From positions 1 through 7,110 of the forward strand of contig JAUIJQ010000159.1 in NCBI GenBank assembly GCA_030431165.1: a stretch of 7,110 nt of DNA, written 5' to 3'. The DNA comes from Rhodothermia bacterium. Lineage in GTDB: Bacteria; Bacteroidota; Rhodothermia; Rhodothermales; JABDKH01. The notes under the pieces are model-generated. The model had not been told where the DNA came from and made no database searches. It saw only the letters and a list, made by a program, of their open reading frames with translations. The translations under genes and the position numbers were made by a program. Below are positions 5,903-7,110 of the stretch, piece by piece (the stretch's first letter is position 1; the number at the start of each line of letters is the position of its first letter).

Positions 5903-5940
5903 CGGTAAACAAAGCCGCTGATCCCGTCGTATATTTACCG
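5903..5940. repeat. Dyad CGGTAAA-N24-TTTACCG upstream of the PpiD-like gene
   Basis: Perfect 7-bp inverted repeat, arms 5903-5909 and 5934-5940. The right arm overlaps the end of the putative -10 TATATT. It could be an operator or chance: a 7-bp pair in a 166-bp gap is not rare. Confidence 0.35.
5930..5935 (+). promoter_or_regulatory. Putative -10 element (TATATT) of the PpiD-like gene
   Basis: TATATT in the 166-bp gap between the sigma-factor and PpiD-like genes, about 70 bp before the ATG. The flanks CTGAT upstream and TACCG downstream are shared with the candidate promoter of the FlgM-like gene. No standard -35 hexamer was seen. Confidence 0.38.
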
Positions 5941-6005
5941 TTCTATACGATCCGGGGCGCAGCCGCGCTTACCGTCACACCCTCCACCCAAACTTGCTCC
6001 GAACC

Positions 6006-7110
6006 ATGGGGTTCATGGCCAAGATGCGGGACAACACCGGTGTTGTCCTGTGGATTCTCGTTATCGCCTTCGGCATCATCTTCATGCTGCAGGATACCAA
6101 CGTGTTCGACATCATCGGACAGACCGGTACCGTCATCGCAAAGGTGAATGGCGACGATATTTCGCTCGAGGAGTACAACCTCGAAGTCCAGCGGCAGCTT
6201 CAGCAGTTCCGCCAGAACTCGCCCGACGAGATTCCGCCACAAACCGAAGATCTCCTGCGCGAGCAGGTGTTTGACCAGCTCGTCAACGCCCGTCTCGTAC
6301 GGCAGGAAATGGATCGCCTCGGCGTAACGGTTACGCCATCCGAGATCCAGGACATGGTCTTCGGATCAAATCCGCACCCCGCGATTGTCGATGCATTCCA
6401 GGGGGCCGACGGAAGTATCGATCGCGAACTGCTGAACAGCTACGCGCAGGACCCCAACAACGCAGACTGGTGGATCGGCGTTGAGCAGTATCTCGAGAAC
6501 GAGCGACGTCGCGAGAAGCTGCAACGGCTACTCGACGCCACGGTGCGGGTGTCGGATGAAGACATCCAGACGTACCACACCCAGCAGAACGCTACCGTAT
6601 CTGCGGACTACATCGCCCTGCGCTACGCCGCTGTACCTGATTCGGCAATCGACGTGAGCGATCGAAAGCTCCGCTCCTACTACGACGACAACCGCTCAGA
6701 TTTCGAGCGCAAAAAGTCCTACACAATCGAGTACGTCGCCATGTCAAAGGACGCTACCGCGTCTGACACCGCTGACGTCATCTCAGATCTGACCAGGCTA
6801 CGTGACCGGTTTGCGGCGGCCGAGAACGACTCCCTGTTCCTCTCGCGGTACTTCTCGGAAAGACAGTTTTCGGATGTCAGCTTCCGTCGTGACGAACTGA
6901 ATGAAAACATTGCCGACAGCGTCTACTCCGACCTCACCGTTGGGCGCGTCTATGGCCCGATCGAATCTGACGGCATGATGCACCTCGTTAAGCTCGTTGG
7001 TACAGAGCGAGCTGACGAAACAGCCATCAAGGCAAGGCACATTCTCAAGCGCGCGGCCGAAGACGACGACAATGCACGCGCCGAGGCGCGTCGAGCAATC
7101 AATGCCATCA
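6006..7110 (+). CDS. Membrane-anchored periplasmic chaperone / peptidyl-prolyl isomerase, PpiD/SurA type (3' end outside window)
   Basis: An inner-membrane-anchored folding factor that helps outer-membrane and periplasmic proteins. 368 codons are visible; the gene runs off the right edge. A short cytoplasmic N-terminus (MGFMAKMRDN) precedes one membrane anchor (about 12-29, VVLWILVIAFGIIFML). Then comes a SurA_N/PpiD chaperone region (about 40-190) with KVNGDDISLEEYNLEVQRQL, LVNARLVRQEMDRLGVTVT and GSNPHP. Residues about 235-333 look like a degenerate, probably inactive parvulin module ending GPIESDGMMHLVKLVG. A second parvulin (PPIC) domain starts at KARHIL (342) and is cut by the window edge, so its catalytic residues cannot be judged. 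The start could be ATG 6006, 6015 or 6024; none has a Shine-Dalgarno. The 166-bp gap and its own candidate promoter suggest transcription separate from the sigma-factor operon, and the link to the motility regulators may be only positional. Confidence 0.92.
   Translation, partial: MGFMAKMRDNTGVVLWILVIAFGIIFMLQDTNVFDIIGQTGTVIAKVNGDDISLEEYNLEVQRQLQQFRQNSPDEIPPQTEDLLREQVFDQLVNARLVRQEMDRLGVTVTPSEIQDMVFGSNPHPAIVDAFQGADGSIDRELLNSYAQDPNNADWWIGVEQYLENERRREKLQRLLDATVRVSDEDIQTYHTQQNATVSADYIALRYAAVPDSAIDVSDRKLRSYYDDNRSDFERKKSYTIEYVAMSKDATASDTADVISDLTRLRDRFAAAENDSLFLSRYFSERQFSDVSFRRDELNENIADSVYSDLTVGRVYGPIESDGMMHLVKLVGTERADETAIKARHILKRAAEDDDNARAEARRAINAI

Overview
The window reads as chromosomal DNA of a fairly GC-rich (high 50s percent by eye) Gram-negative bacterium. 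The best guess is a member of the Rhodothermota/Bacteroidota side. This rests on the style of the N-terminally anchored PpiD/SurA-like chaperone at the right edge and on the scarcity of Shine-Dalgarno sequences; it is an inference, not a proof. No tRNA, rRNA, CRISPR array, insertion sequence or phage gene was seen.

Layout, left to right. (1) Minus strand, running off the left edge: a type IV pilus / type II secretion assembly ATPase (PilB/GspE family). (2) A divergent intergenic stretch of about 310 bp with a GC-rich hairpin and a sigma-54-like -24/-12 element. (3) Plus strand: a helical-repeat (TPR-like) protein of about 276 aa, ending at a textbook intrinsic terminator. (4) Plus strand: a 104-aa FlgM-like anti-sigma factor. 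(5) Minus strand, convergent with only 5 bp between stop codons: an NtrC-type response regulator (REC, AAA+ with GAFTGA, Fis-type HTH), i.e. a sigma-54 activator. (6) A divergent intergenic region with a second sigma-54-like element, a perfect 12-bp palindrome and an upstream dyad. (7) Plus strand: a small two-helix membrane protein of unknown function followed 28 bp later by a FliA/WhiG-family (sigma-28) sigma factor. (8) Plus strand, running off the right edge: a membrane-anchored periplasmic chaperone / peptidyl-prolyl isomerase.

The likely theme is a surface-motility regulatory node. It holds an activator of sigma-54 transcription, a sigma-28-type factor preceded by a sigma-54-like promoter, a FlgM-like antagonist of that sigma factor, and a pilus motor ATPase, but no flagellar structural gene within the window. 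Two intergenic regions, upstream of the TPR gene and of the membrane-protein/sigma pair, carry almost the same motif, TGGGCWGACYG(T)TTGC. It fits GG-N10-GC spacing in both places. This suggests the two units are co-regulated, possibly by the response regulator encoded between them.
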